Shown piece by piece: positions 1 to 12,167 of a DNA stretch of 64,000 nucleotides. Position 1 is the stretch's first letter. The number at the start of each line of letters is the position of its first letter. The position numbers were made by a program, and so were the translations under genes. The notes under the pieces were generated by a model. That model saw only the letters and a program-made list of their open reading frames with translations. It was not told where the DNA came from and did no database searches. The DNA is from Talpa occidentalis (lineage: Eukaryota; Chordata; Mammalia; Eulipotyphla; Talpidae), in the NCBI RefSeq assembly GCF_014898055.3, contig NW_026555331.1:97982684-98046683 (forward strand). Reading direction: 5' to 3'.

Positions 1-839
1 TACCTCTGTTTAATTCCAGCTGAAAACTTGGGACAGCACTCAATAACCAATTGAGCAAGATTAATTTCATTCTGGCACTGCAGACAGTTCTACCCTTTAG
101 AACAAAGTGTTATTTTTGGAACAGTGTTAGACACTCTTTACTATTTTACTGTCTCCTGACAGAAATTAATAGTGAAGGTCTTATAAAGTAATTTATCAGC
201 AACCTTTTGAATTCACACTTTTACAAACTATGTATCCTCAGATGAGGGAATAGTATGACTGTGATTTTGCATCAAATGTCAGGGGGAGGTAGATTCTGAC
301 CAGGGGAAGTTCTTGGGAGTAACTGATCTGGGTGACTTGGACTTTGGTTAGACTCCTTTAGGTCTAGTCTTGAAAGAAGCTGAAAGGACCTGCAACAGGG
401 CTCTGAGTGATCCAACAAGATACGTAAACACAGATGCAGCAAGCAGGGCCAAGCAGCCCAGCAACAGTCTGGGCCAAAGTCAGAGCAATTAGCACATTGT
501 GAAGCAAAGTGCACATGTGGGTTTCAGAAAATAAACAAATGGTTGTGTGCCTATGTTTTTAAAAGAGTTACAAAATAAGTTTAAAATTATATGAAAGATC
601 AAAATGGGAAGGATTATGAATGTTTTACTTACATCTTTTGCAAGAAAATAGTTATAAGTGTATATGGATTTCTTCTGTGTACCTTTGTGTAAGCCATTAA
701 CATTGTTTATTTTAAAAATAATGCACATTTAGTTCCTATGAAGCATAATCTGTGCCTTAATATTTATTTTAACCAAAAACTTATTTTAAAAGGATATTTA
801 AAATGTGCCACGCTGATGCATGATTTTAATAATAGGAGA
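1..839. other. Unique AT-rich non-coding sequence
   Basis: I recognise no gene, RNA gene or repeat family here. Short open frames exist but lack coding character. The end of the stretch runs into a degraded L1-like tail. Confidence 0.5.
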
Positions 840-940
840 AACCAAGGAGAGGATAGTATATGAGGACTCTGTACTTTCTGCTTAATTTTTCTGTAAACCT
901 CAATTAGCTGTAAAAATTCAAGATATAGAATTTTTTATAT
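840..940 (+). mobile_element. Degraded L1M-type 3' end
   Basis: The motif GGACTCTGTACTTTCTGC followed by a TTTTTCTGTAAACCT-like stretch resembles the 3' terminal region of old mammalian L1M elements. No poly(A) tail or target duplication remains. Recognition is by memory of the consensus and is uncertain. Confidence 0.4.
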
Positions 941-1040
941 ATTTTAGAAAAGATACTAAAATCAATACCAATAATGGGGTGAAATGATCCCCCAATCAAC
1001 TATTATAAAGTCAATATTAGAAGTGCTTTGAAGTGTTTAT

Positions 1041-1309
1041 TTTTTTAAAGATTTATTTATTTATACATACAAGAGCTGGGGTACAAGCCAGAGATACAGG
1101 GACTGAGAGGATTTACCAGAGACAGAGTGGGAAACACAACAGGCAGACTGACTGAAGTACACTTCTGAGGGAAGCAGTGGGTGCGACAGAAGAGGTCTGC
1201 CTCACCATGTGGGTAGCTCCCTGGCTGGCCGGGGATCGAACTCGTGCTGCAGAGGCTGTGAATTGCTTCATAGTGCAGTGTTTAAACCCCTGCGCCACCA
1301 GGGAGGATC
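1041..1309 (-). mobile_element. tRNA-derived SINE, antisense
   Basis: Read on the minus strand the element starts with a tRNA-like head (ccctggtggcgcag), has a Pol III B-box (GTTCGATCC), a body with CCCTCAG, and a TAAATAAATAAATCTTT tail. A 12-bp direct repeat TGAAGTGTTTAT flanks it at 1029-1040 and 1310-1321, the target-site duplication of an L1-driven insertion. This is one of 16 copies of the family in the window. Confidence 0.9.
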
Positions 1310-1321
1310 TGAAGTGTTTAT

Positions 1322-2476
1322 AATAGAAACAAATGAACATTACATAACCATAGAAACTCCTTCCTTAAGAAAATGGATGAGCCTGAAGTGTAAAATAAAT
1401 ACATTTTTTAAATTAAGACTCTACCCTTGGGTTTTTAAATACAAGAAGACAAACGGAATTAAAATGCATGGGCGCATGTGTGTGTCTTCTCTGTATAATG
1501 AGAGAAGAGAGGACTTTCCTGTATAGTGAGGGAAGAGAGGAATTTCCATGACAGATAAACAAGATCTTTTTTCATAAGAAGCTTTGAAAATGATAAAGGT
1601 AGATCTATAAAAGTTGACTTTAAAACCTTATGTAGTAATGTTTATAAGTATTAATATATACAAATCAGCTCTCATTGTGTGGATTTGGAAATCAGGTTCT
1701 TTGAGAAAAGAGGAGAGAAAGAGAGAGGTGATAGTCCAGTGGAAACTATTTAAGGACATTTTCCAGTAGCGAGCTTTATTTCCAGACATTTATCTTGTGC
1801 TACTTCCTTTCTTTAAATATGACTTCTGATTTTGCTTTGTCTGAGAAATAGCAGTAAGTTGAGTAGAAGGGCCTGAAGTTTAAAAAAAAAAAGTCTGTAG
1901 TCTTGACAAAGAATAATATTTTTTCTAATTCTGTCGTGCAATTTCCAGGATCAGAATTTATGGAAGCCCAAAGTTCCTGGCACTACCTGACATAACTGGC
2001 ATTATTTGATCTTTCTAACCACAGTACCCCAAAGCTGAAAAGAATCAGTCAGGTAGAATTCACTTATATTTTTTCCTTCAATGACATTCATTGTATAGTA
2101 GCATATGTTTAAGGGAATGTGTGAGTTTTATTACAGGTCAGAAAGGCTGCTATTCTAATCTGTGATTCGCAAAGAAAACAAAGCACACAAAGACCGGTGG
2201 TGGGTTGGAGGTTGAAAGTTTCCCGTATGTGAACCATATTCTTATCTGATATGTGTACAACAATAGAGTAATAAAAACAACAAAAAAAATCCGTGTGAAT
2301 AGGAGACAGTCTTCTTTTTAGAGCCCATGACACTTTATTTAAAAGTCGCTGAGATTCTTGCAAGGCCAGAAAGATGCTGAGTGTGGTGCTTGTGAAGTGT
2401 ATAAACCATTTGTGAACTCAGGGGGGATATTAAATATACTTCACTTGTCAAGAAGTTAATCAATCAACCACAGATC
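1322..2476. other. Unique AT-rich non-coding sequence
   Basis: No gene or repeat family recognised. It contains short purine-rich and A-rich patches only. Confidence 0.45.
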
Positions 2477-2600
2477 CTTATTCAATGCAATTTATTGAAC
2501 ACCTGCCATATTAGAAGAGCTGTAACAAACCAGGTGGTGAACTGAAATGGCAACACTGCCCTCAAGGTGCTTATAATCAGAAGAAAATAAAGAGAATGGC
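2477..2600 (-). mobile_element. L2 (LINE-2) 3' end fragment, antisense
   Basis: The string TTTATTGAACACCTGCCA followed by a diverged spacer and CTGCCCTCAAGGTGCTTATAAT matches the antisense view of the L2 3' end (TTTATTGAGCACCTACTATG... CTGCCCTCATGGAGCTTACA). It is strongly diverged, as expected for an ancient LINE. Confidence 0.6.
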
Positions 2601-4165
2601 ATCTAAAATTTATAAAGGCCTCCCAGTTTAGAATATTTATAAAGAATGATTGAAACTTGATAACTGCATGCAATACCACCATCAATAAAAAGCACAGATA
2701 TGCATACATAATGAGTTATAGGTTTCCGTGTGTGCATGTATGTGTGTGAACATGTCTGGAATAATTTTAGGGAAAAGTTGAACTTGAAACAGATTATTGA
2801 AGAAATGGCAGGAAACAAAATCACATTAGAAACAGTAGATTCAGTTTTAGTCACATCTATTCTATGCCTGTCGATACCAAGAAAATTAGAATTACAACAG
2901 ATTGTTGTGAAGATTGATGAAATCCTATACAAGCATATGGCACACAGTTGACATTCAAATAACTCACTTTAATCCAAATCTAAAATATAAATCCAATTAG
3001 AAAAATGAGAGTAAACAATATATGGTCTCAAAAAAGTCAGCTATATTTTAAATAGATATTTTGTCTTACAATAAGGTTATCTACAGAAAATTTACATTCC
3101 TCAAAAGTTATACAATTATGTATGGCTCCATCACACACTCAGGGAAAATATATATGGCTTTCTAATGTAATTCCATTTTTACCAAATGAAAATTATTATA
3201 TAATAAATCTAAGGGATTTAAAAATTGTTTTTAAAGTGATTTTATTGCTGAGAAAATCTATGATTGTGAACAGTATCATTCTGAACAGTGTTCACTGTTT
3301 CTCTTCAAGCCTCAAATGGAAGTTTTAATGTAATCTCAGTCTACTACTCTAATTTATCTTTCATTATCAAAAATAGAATCTTAAGGAAGAACCAATTTCT
3401 TTTTCAGATGAGTATGCCAAACAAAACAAAAGAACGAAAAAGATTATAAAAAGACATGAATTAAATAGTTCTCAGGTGAAACATTGTTTTAACTAGCTTT
3501 AATCTTATAGTTCCTTGGGTTTAATGATTTGGGTAATTTCAAGTATATATTTATGTTTGTGACATATAAATAAGCAACAGAAGGTTTTTGTGAGGCTTTA
3601 AAGTCACAGCCATTGTTTTCGCAATTCAGCTTCTTTTCTTACTAACTGTGGGACTGTGGCAGAATTAACCCACTCTCCACTTAGCGAAGTGATTTAGAAG
3701 TCAGCCTACACAGAGCATACACTCATCAGATAACAGACCTTTTCTTTCTTTTTTCTTCTGTGTTTGAAGTTACAACCTCAGTCTAAGTACAAATAGACTC
3801 AAACCTAGCATAACAATGATAAAAGCAATCATTTTTACTCAGTACTTTATAGTTTACAAAAACTTTCGGGTTTGTGATATTACCTGATGTGAGCTGAGTA
3901 ACTATTACTGTTGCTACTACACAGAAGATTATTGTGAAAATCAAAAAGTTTAGAGAAATATCATGGATCACAAAACTAACAAATGTTATGGTTAGATTTA
4001 ACCCCTGATATCTACATACTAAGAACATGGCTCTCAACTATTCTATACTGCTTTTGGCAGAGTGGGTGAAGGGGGAGCAATACTCATAGATAGATGAGGG
4101 CAAATTCATGCTGTGAGATAAGGATAGAGTGACAGGATAAGCTAATGCTAATATTTTAAATTGCA
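2601..4165. other. Unique AT-rich non-coding sequence
   Basis: No gene recognised. Around 3835-3910 there is a weak MIR-like feel (TTTATAGTTTACAAAAAC) that I do not call. Confidence 0.4.
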
Positions 4166-6350
4166 TTACTTTTTATTGGGATAACATTGGTTTACAGAAT
4201 TGTATAGGATTTATGGGTATAGGTTTACACCTCTTCAGATATACGCTGCTCAGATGTACACCATGCCCACCACCAACGCACCCATAATCCTTTGCTACAG
4301 TCCATTGGATTCCCACTCTTCTGAGCTCCTCATTACCCCACCTACCCTTTCTGGTAGCCTCAATTCTACTCAGATTTTCTGCTTGCTTTTTTGGTTGATC
4401 TCTAGTGTGATACCATTGTGATGAGGGAAGATACTTGATAGGATTCCAGTCTTCATGATTGGCACTTATTTTGTGACCCAGTACGTGGTCTGTCCTGAAG
4501 AATGTTTCATGTTCACTTGAGAAAAATGTGTACTCAACTTTTGGGATACCCTAAAATGTCTAGTTGGCACATCTGATCTAATTCCTAACTTTGGAGTTCA
4601 GCTGTGTCTCTTGGAGACAATAGAAAGTTGGGATTTATTTTCTGACACATCCAACAGTGAGTTCAGTTCATTCACATCTAGAGTGACTAGGATGTGATAT
4701 TGCCATTTTGTCTTTAGTTTTCTGGTTCTATCATTTTATTTCCTTATTTTTGTGGATTACTTTGATTTAGATAGGACTACTCATTTCAACATTTCTGGTA
4801 GGGCAGGGCCAGTGTTTGCAACACTCCTTCAGCTTTTGTTTGTCTGGAAAAGCCTTTATTTCTCAGTTTTTAATCTTTGAGTATTTAAAATGTTTCATTC
4901 TATTCTCTTCTTGTCTGTAGATTTTCTTCTAGAATCTGATGTAGGTATGATGGGACTTCCTCTATAAATTACCAGCTGTCCCCCACTAATTTCCTTCAAT
5001 AGTTTGCCTTGAACTCTTGCTGATTCACTACTATGGGCCTTGGTGTAGCTCTCCTTGTATTTAGGTTATCAGGTGTTCCTTGATATTTAATTCCTTCCCA
5101 AGTTTGGGAAGTTTTACTCTATTATTTCCTTGAGCATGCTCTCTGCCCCCTCTCTTTTCTCCTTTTGGGATAACCATTATTCTTATGTTGGTTTTTCTTC
5201 ATGGTGTCAGATAGTTTATGAATTGTCTCTCATTGCCTTATTTCTCTCTTTTCTTCCACCTAGACCCTTAGTGCATTACTGTCTTTGATGTCACTTATTC
5301 AATCCTCCATTTGATTTATTCTAGTCCCTTAACTTTCTCTAGAGTTCTTGACCTTTTTTATTGAGCTCTTTACCTCATGAATATCTGTTATTTTCTTATT
5401 TTAAAACTACAATCTCTATTTCTGAGATCATTGATGGTTTTTCTGCATTTTGTTACATCTCTTTGATTAACTTTTCCTGAGTTTTCCTTTATTTCTTGGC
5501 TTACCATTATTAGTATTCTTCTTTCTCTTGGGTTTCTTCATAATAGCAGTTTTGAAGTCTCTAACATGAAGCTATAATCTTCCATCTTTTTGTGTTTGGA
5601 TTCTACAGAGTTGTTCTCATCTTCAGGAGATCCCATATTTTTTTCATTTGTTATAGTTTTTTTGTTTGCCCATTTTGCTACTTGAGGTTTTTCTATTTTA
5701 TTATTATTTTTTAGTATCGTTAGCAAAAACTTGGGGATGAGGGAAGGCTGGTAAATTGTTTTACTTTTCCTGCAGGTGGTGCTGTAGTTTTGTTTGATTT
5801 TTTTGGTGTTTTTTTTTTTTTGTTTGTTTGTTTTTGTTTTTGCCTTGCTGACTTCGGTAACTACTCATATCTATTGTGTAGTTGCTGAGTCAACAGTGTG
5901 GAGGAAGGGTTTGGAGGGATACAGATTTTGGCATGGACAGATTGGGGTAGGGATGGTTCTATTCTGGAACCCCTGATATCTCTCTTTGCTGGGATTTGGG
6001 ATGAGAGACTCAGCAGTTCCTGTGCTCTCAGCATGTCTCAAAAGTAAACTCCAGTTCAGGATGTAGAAAGGAGAGCAAATCAAACTGCCTGCTCTGCTCT
6101 TAACTTTACTGGGGACCCCAGCTCCTCCACTTGGATTTCCTCTCTTTCAGGGCAGTGTGCGCCACAAAACCTCCACTCCTCCCCCAGGGCCCCTGGCTGA
6201 GATGAAAGCTCTCCTACCTGTGGCCCCTACTCCAAACCAAAATTCCCAGGTTCCTCTCTCCACAAACATCCTGTTGGATGTATCTTGAACATCCTCAACC
6301 TTGTTGATTTTTGCTTTTACTTTTCCTCTCCTCATTTTTTTCCCAATAAA
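4166..6350 (-). mobile_element. Old L1 element, antisense, internally deleted
   Basis: Positions 4166-4390 resemble an L1MA-type 3' end read backwards (TTTTATTGGGATAACATTGG, CACCACCAACGCACCC). From about 4395 the sequence jumps to the antisense of the ORF2 endonuclease region (GATACCATTGTGATGAGG, CACTTGAGAAAAATGTGTA). It then passes into the L1 ORF1/5' region (CCCAAGTTTGGGAAGTTTTA, GATCATTGATGGTTTTTCTG) and a GC-richer 5'UTR-like part near 6100-6330. Most of ORF2 is therefore missing. This could be one deleted element or two adjacent old insertions. No intact reading frame remains. Confidence 0.6.
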
Positions 6351-6492
6351 TGTATATAAATTAGGTGCTTGTGTCTTTTAATTTTTCAGTTCTGAGAGAA
6401 GTGAGATTTTTTTCCCTCATGTGAGAGATGGGCCATACTATACCCATTATGCAGAAATTTTGATATAACTTGGGGTTTATGATGAGTTCTTT

Positions 6493-6774
6493 TTTTTTTA
6501 TTTTTTTAAGATTTATTTATTTATGCATACAAGAACTGGGGTACAGGCCAGAAGAGTGGGGGGTGAGAGGGTTCACCAGAGACAGATTGGGGAACAGAAC
6601 AGATGGACTGACTGAAATACACTGCTGAGGGGAGCAGCAGGTGAAACAGGAGAGGTCTGCAGGTCTGCGCCATGCAGGTAGCTCCCTGGTCAGGGATCGA
6701 ACTCGTGCTGCAGTGCTATGGATTGCTTCATAGGTTGCGTCTTAACTCCTTGCACCACCAGGGAGGCCCTCTGG
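6493..6774 (-). mobile_element. tRNA-derived SINE, antisense
   Basis: Same family as the copy at 1041, with A-box and B-box visible on the minus strand. A 10-bp repeat TGAGTTCTTT flanks it at 6483-6492 and 6775-6784. It contains a small local duplication GGTCTGCAGGTCTGC near 6655-6669. Confidence 0.9.
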
Positions 6775-6784
6775 TGAGTTCTTT

Positions 6785-9185
6785 AAGTCTACTCCTCACT
6801 GTAGTTGATAGAACCTGGCAGCTGTAGGCTGCTCAGAATGGTGACACTTACCATTTCTCAGTGTTCACTGACAGACTGACCATGCTTATATATAACTGTG
6901 ATGACTAAATCAGCCCTTAAAATCTCAGTCTCTTAAATCCTAATCAGGTACAGGGACCCTGCAGCCACAAACCTATGTGTTTCATTTCTGTGTTTCAAGC
7001 TAGACATTTTGGCCATGCAACCCAGGATGCCTCTAGACTCCTGGCAGAAGTATATCCTTTCCTGAGATCTGCACTAGTAATCTTCTGCACTTCCTTTTAT
7101 TTACTGTTTGAGTTTCAATGTTTTTGGCTGCTTTCACATGTATTATGTGATTCAAAATTTCAGCTGTCTCCTAGTTTCATTAAATATATTGTTTATATTT
7201 CTTTTTTTCATGTTGATTTGGGATTATTTTCTGTGAAGGAGAGGAAAATGTTGATTTTTCTTTTTCCATTTTCATACCAGAAGTCTTCATCTGAGTAAAG
7301 TTTTCTATTAATAGAACTTTGGCAGTACATTTGAAGATATTGAGCAACAAGAAACAAGATAAAATACTTTTATGTGTCTTATGATTTTGACATTAGAATG
7401 TGCTTCTCACTTCTTACTTGCAGAGAATTTTATCTCCACTGTATAATAGGACATGTGACTTCATTAATTTAATAGCCACTTTAATATACATTGTAACATT
7501 ATTTACTTAGCTTTAACATAAATATACTATAGAGTCCCACTTTACTATACTAATCTGTTCTCCAGAAACAATCGATAGTGAAAATATCATAATATGAACC
7601 CAGTAATACACTGACATTGCATAATTCATTCTAAGACAGAATAATTTGAAAATTTTGACATATGTAAATTTACATAAAACTGTGATTTATACAATAAAAC
7701 ATTAAAATATTTTGCTTTTATTGACATTAAAAAGATGAAATTAAAAATAAAGTAACTTATTGGAAATTTTTATTTCAAAATGAGAGTTTGCTAATGGAGG
7801 GGGTGGGGAAAAAATAAATTCTCTTACCAATTCACTAACTTTTACACCATCATTTTGCTTTTTTTAATAATTTCTTGTTTCAACTGAATTGAAATTTTCT
7901 TTTTAATAGTTTTATCCAATTTCTTTTTTAATATTTTATTCAATTTCTTTTTTAATATTTAAATATTACAATATATTTATATTTATCATTATATTATAAT
8001 TTTATTATTTTTATTATTTTATATTATTATTTTATTTTATATTATTTTATATTTTATATTATTTATTATATTTTTATTATAATATATTTATATATACTAT
8101 AATATTTAAATTTCTTTTTAATATTTTTATGCAATTCAACAACCACCTCTAGCAAGTGCGATATCTAAAGACTAGAATAAAAAAGATATTTATATACTTT
8201 ACTAAAAATAATGAGGATCCATGTGACAAGAGATTGTCAAACCAGTAAATACACTGTGATTGTCTCAATGCTAGCAGTTAGTCAACTATCTCCCCCACAG
8301 CACCCCAGCCACATGTTCTATTTTAGTGGCAGTTATTATATAAATATTAAATTTTAAAATTATTTATGTTTTAATAAGTAGTGTTAGTCTTAAAGTGATT
8401 TGATCATACAGTGGGGCAGTTGGGGAAGGCCTCCTGTATTTAACTTATTATTCAAAATTACTGCGGCCACCAATAACAGAATCATAATCCTAAGTAGTTG
8501 TAGCATTCTGATTAAGAGTGAAATTATATTTGGAAAACTAATTTTGGTTTAATTTAAGATTTGTATATAAGCCCTTCCTATGCTCCATTTGAGGAGAAGC
8601 TCAGCAGCAGTGAAGGAACATGTGTGGCCAGTAGAGTTCTCTGGCTTTGTGAGAAAAATGGAGATCCCGACTAAATGGAGACTTTGCATATGTTACTAAT
8701 GGTCCTGCTCTGCTCTCCGTGGTCAAAATTAATGTTAGACTGTCCAGATTGTTGCCCAAGATATCAATCTGTCAGAAGTGCTGAAACATTGCTGAAGTCC
8801 CAAAACAGTATTAGAAAATCTAAATGATTTCCAAAATTGTATTGTTTGAAGTATTTACGTGTTGAAGGAACCATTTTAAAACATTGCTCAGGGTTAGGGA
8901 TGGAGTTTGACCCAGTGGAAAGACAAATGTAATCATTATCTGTTACAAGGGGTATAATAAATTATTATTATGCCCAAATTCAGTCATTTACAACAATAAC
9001 TATACCCACACGAATGGTTTTTTGTGGTTGTTGAGGTTCAGTCAGTCTCAGTTTCAGTTGAGTCTGACACTAAACTGAGGGTTGGGTTCATTTCTTTTCA
9101 ACATGTGTGCATTTTGGGACTCAGGCTGAAGGGGCACTTAACTCACAGGGCTATGATCACTGCTGCACCAGAGCAGTGTGATGCC
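6785..9185. other. Unique non-coding sequence with an AT-only core
   Basis: No gene recognised. The stretch includes the simple AT-rich block annotated separately at 7900-8115. Sequence near 8575-8830 is less AT-rich and unrepetitive but has no recognisable coding signal. Confidence 0.4.
7900..8115. repeat. AT-rich low-complexity block with internal tandem units
   Basis: The stretch is almost pure A/T. It opens with three near copies of a unit containing CAATTTCTTTTTTAATATTT, continues as TTTTATATTATT-like repeats, and closes with AAATTTCTTTTTAATATTTT. Repeat expansion by slippage is the simplest reading. Confidence 0.8.
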
Positions 9186-9197
9186 TCTTTGGGTCTT

Positions 9198-9334
9198 TTT
9201 TTTTTTAATATTTTTTTAATTTATCATTTTCTACATTTTTTTAGACATTATTTGCTTCCCCGCACCCCCTCAGATTGAGTCCCCATAGAATTTCCTTCCC
9301 CAAGGCACCCATGCACCATCACCACAGTTCCCTG
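9198..9334 (-). mobile_element. Short L1 3' end, antisense, with target duplication
   Basis: Reading the minus strand gives an L1 3'UTR piece (GGGGACTCAATCTGAGG ... poly(A)). A perfect 12-bp duplication TCTTTGGGTCTT lies at 9186-9197 and 9335-9346. The insert is a severely 5'-truncated L1, related to the 3' ends at 11196 and 58324. Confidence 0.8.
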
Positions 9335-9346
9335 TCTTTGGGTCTT

Positions 9347-9619
9347 AATCTGAAACTTTCACACTGTAACTTTCTTCTGTATCTCATTGACTGAAGAAAG
9401 TCACGAACTCAGCCCAATTCTACTGTGAGGCTATATCCTCCAACTCTAATGGCAAGAACAGTGAAGTCTCAGAGCTAATGGTGTAAATGTATACTTTGAA
9501 CTCAGAGGTGTGTGAAGACTTGGAAACAAAGATTCAGTTGTCCACATTGACTAACAATAGAAACACCCCTGAACTACAAGGTGATTGTTCTGCTGAATGA
9601 AGTTTATATGATTAGGCAC
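9347..9619. other. Unique non-coding sequence
   Basis: No gene or repeat recognised in this interval. Confidence 0.4.
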
Positions 9620-10428
9620 TCTATTAGCCAGGGTTCTCTAAAGAAACAGAACCAACTGGATGTGTGTATGTTTGTACATAAAGGGATGAGTTGGTAAACT
9701 GGAAACCTGGGAGAGTGGATGATACAGTTTAGTCTGTAGGTTGGCAAGTTTGAAACCCAGGAAGAAGCAATGTTTCAATTTTACTCTGTTGTGCCAGGGC
9801 CCCAAACCTGACCAGGTTCTGGATGCCAGCACACGTGAGATAGTCAGGGAGCCTTGGGCAGGTCTAACAGGTCTTTATTGCTGCAACAGAAGTCTAGGCA
9901 CACAAATGGGGTGGTGGCAGCAAGCCACAGGGTGACTGTCTGGCCTTTTAATACTGTTCAAGGACAAAGCCAGCGCTTTGTGTAGCTCATGGCTACACAA
10001 CAGATACATTTTTGTGCATGCGGGGTATTATCAAGATTACTGGCTATCTGCTGAGTTTGCTAAGAGCCTTGGGAAGGCCTCTAATATGCAAAAAAGAGTC
10101 TGAGTTACTCCTTGTTCCCCCAGCCTAAGCTACCCCATGTTCCTCTAGCCTTACAGAGTCCAAAGGTGAGCAAACAAATCCCAGCTTGAAAGTCATCAGG
10201 CAGGAAAAATAATTCTTTTTTAATCAGGAAGGATCAACCTTTTTGTTCTATTCAGACCTGCAACTGACAAGAGAAGGCTCATTCACTCACCCAGTGAGGG
10301 CTGCACTCTGTCTGCCGACTTAAATGTTAAGCTCATACAAAACATCTTCACAGAAAACAGAATAGTTTGGCCAAATATCTGAACCCCATGTGGCCTAGTC
10401 AAATTGACACATAACATTAGTCATCACA
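9620..10428 (-). mobile_element. Ancient LTR-like repeat, antisense, interrupted
   Basis: The ends correspond to a repeat widespread in mammals: at the left, TTAGCCAGGGTTCTCTAAAG with AAACAGAACCAA; at the right, the complement of TGTGATGACTAATGTTATGT followed by the complement of GTCAATTTGAC. The middle retains TTTTTGTTCTATTCAGACC. TG...CA-like termini suggest an LTR; I am not sure of the family name. It is split by the solo LTR at 9787-10155. No reading frame is present. Confidence 0.5.
9787..10155 (-). mobile_element. Solo endogenous-retrovirus-type LTR, antisense
   Basis: On the minus strand the segment begins TGTAAGGC and ends GGCACAACA, as LTRs do. It has a TATA-like TTAAAAGG (9943-9952) and an AATAAA poly(A) signal (9874-9879) about 70 bp downstream. 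Flanking sequence on both sides belongs to the older repeat at 9620-10428, so this is a later insertion into it. The short flanks (TACTC and GAGTC) may be a decayed 4-5 bp target duplication. No viral genes are present, consistent with LTR-LTR recombination. Confidence 0.6.
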
Positions 10429-11195
10429 AACCAGTTTTTTTGGTTTGTTTTGTGTTGATTTTTCATGAGAAATAAAGGGAAGCTGAGTGAATTTTCTTTT
10501 CCTGTCTTTCTCAACTTCTGTTTCTAAATAGTGAGCCAACTAAACTTTGACGAGTATAGGTTTAAAAGGATACTGAATTATTAACTTTTCTTGACTGCCC
10601 ACAATCTTGGTTTGGTTCTATTCCTAAAGTTTGTACATGTGGCCCTTGGCAAATGGAAAGAGTGAAAGTTCTTTTCCTTCCAGAGAGAACCACATTCTGT
10701 GGGAACCTGAAATCTTCATTCACATGATCTCATTTTGGAACTCAGTTTCAAAACAGTGGATAGGGTTCTCCAAGACTACTTAATAGTATGGTGGTGCAAG
10801 AAGTTGCTCCTTTTGGACATGATACACAGAAGTTGTGGTGACATTTTTGCTGACTTTACATGGTGAACCACCATGTGAGTCAATAAGTAGATTTTTATAA
10901 TTTGTTTATTCATTTGCATAATAATAGAAGTGTCCAAAGGGCAGGTGGTAAAAGCCACATCCTGCCTTTAGAAAAACAAACTATTTGAAGACTACTGCCA
11001 GTTGAAATCTCATCTGTCATGTATATTGTAAGTGGGATTGCTTGGAGCTTACATGTGTAAAATACCAAAGGAAACTAGGAAAAGCAATATTGGTCAAAAA
11101 ATTATCTAAATTTAATGAACAGTTGAGATGATTGCCTTTAAGGAGAAGAGTGTGATATATGAGATCTTACTGGAGGATTCAAGAGAGTTTTTTTT
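10429..11195. other. Unique non-coding sequence
   Basis: No gene or repeat recognised. Confidence 0.4.
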
Positions 11196-11566
11196 AATAT
11201 TACTCAGCAATCAAAAAAGATAAATGCATGCAATTTGCAGCAACATGGATGGAGCTAGAAGAGATCATGCTCAGCAAAAAAAAAGCCAGAAAGAAAAAGA
11301 AAAATACTGGATGGTCTCACCCATAGCAGGAATTTAGAAAACCTAAATAAGGAACCAGGAAAAAGACTAATTATAATAAAGTAAAAATCAAAATCAACAA
11401 GCAACTATAAACCAGAGACACACTACGAGAGGTTGGGGAGGAGGGATTAGGGTCAAAATAAGGGGGGGTGGGAATTGTATGGGGACTATAACCAAGATGA
11501 AAATGCATACATTGTGCAAAAATGAAAAATGATGTAAAAAAATATATAAAATAAAATTTAAAAAAT
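11196..11566 (+). mobile_element. L1 3' end (ORF2 C-terminus and 3'UTR)
   Basis: It starts at AATATTACTCAGCAATC, the codons before the ORF2 C-terminus, and runs through CAGCAACATGGATGGAGC into the 3'UTR and an A-rich end. Compared with the L1 pair at 39.4-43.9 kb, it has an additional 3'UTR segment (CCAAGATGAAAATGCATACA ... AAAAATGATGT) before the tail, so it belongs to an earlier subfamily. The 5' end is truncated; no clear target duplication. Confidence 0.85.
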
Positions 11567-11900
11567 GCTCCTAAAGTACTTGTAATTCAGTGTGAATAAT
11601 GGACAAATGGTTAATTTTAAAGATAGAAAAGTTCTGGCTCCTACTGAGAGCTTTGCTTATGAATCTAAGGAATACTATGTGTATTACAGACCCATCAAAA
11701 TCATTAAGCAACAGAACTGAGGAGTGTCTGGAAAATTTTGCACTGGTAAGAGTGAAATGGACAGAGGAAAGCCTTAAAAGAATTTTAAGAAGATCTAAGC
11801 ACTGAAAGGATTCTGGAGGCACTCCTTATGCCATTCAAACAAATACACAGAGCATACACAAATGGTTGAGATTAAAATAACAGTTAAAATGTAATAACTT

Positions 11901-12167
11901 GGGGCCTCCCTGGTGGCACAAGGGTAAGACTCAACCTATGAAGCTGTCCTCAGCCTCTGCAGCACAAATTCGATTCCTGCCCAGCCAGGGAGCAACCCAC
12001 ATGGCGCAGCAGACCTCTCCTGACTCGCTTGCTGTTCCCCTCAGCAGTGTATTTCAATCTGCCTGTTCTGTTCCCTGCTCTGTCTCTGGGGAATCCTCTC
12101 ACCCCCCATGCCTCTGGCCTGTTCCCCATCTCTTATATGCATAAATAACTAAATCTTTTAAAAAAAT
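11901..12167 (+). mobile_element. tRNA-derived SINE
   Basis: Head GGGGCCTCCCTGGTGGC, decayed B-box (ATTCGATTCC), body with CCTCAGCAGTGTATTTCA, and a tail ending in AAATCTTTTAAA. Flanked by a 15-bp repeat AAAATGT(A/C)ATAACTT at 11886-11900 and 12168-12182 with one mismatch. Confidence 0.9.

Noticed and set aside
3783..4037. 84-codon hydrophobic open frame, minus strand
   Set aside because: Reads like a membrane segment only because of T-rich composition; no family match by eye.
9024..9278. 84-codon open frame overlapping the L1 tail
   Set aside because: Its C-terminal half is antisense L1 3'UTR and the rest has no recognisable protein features.
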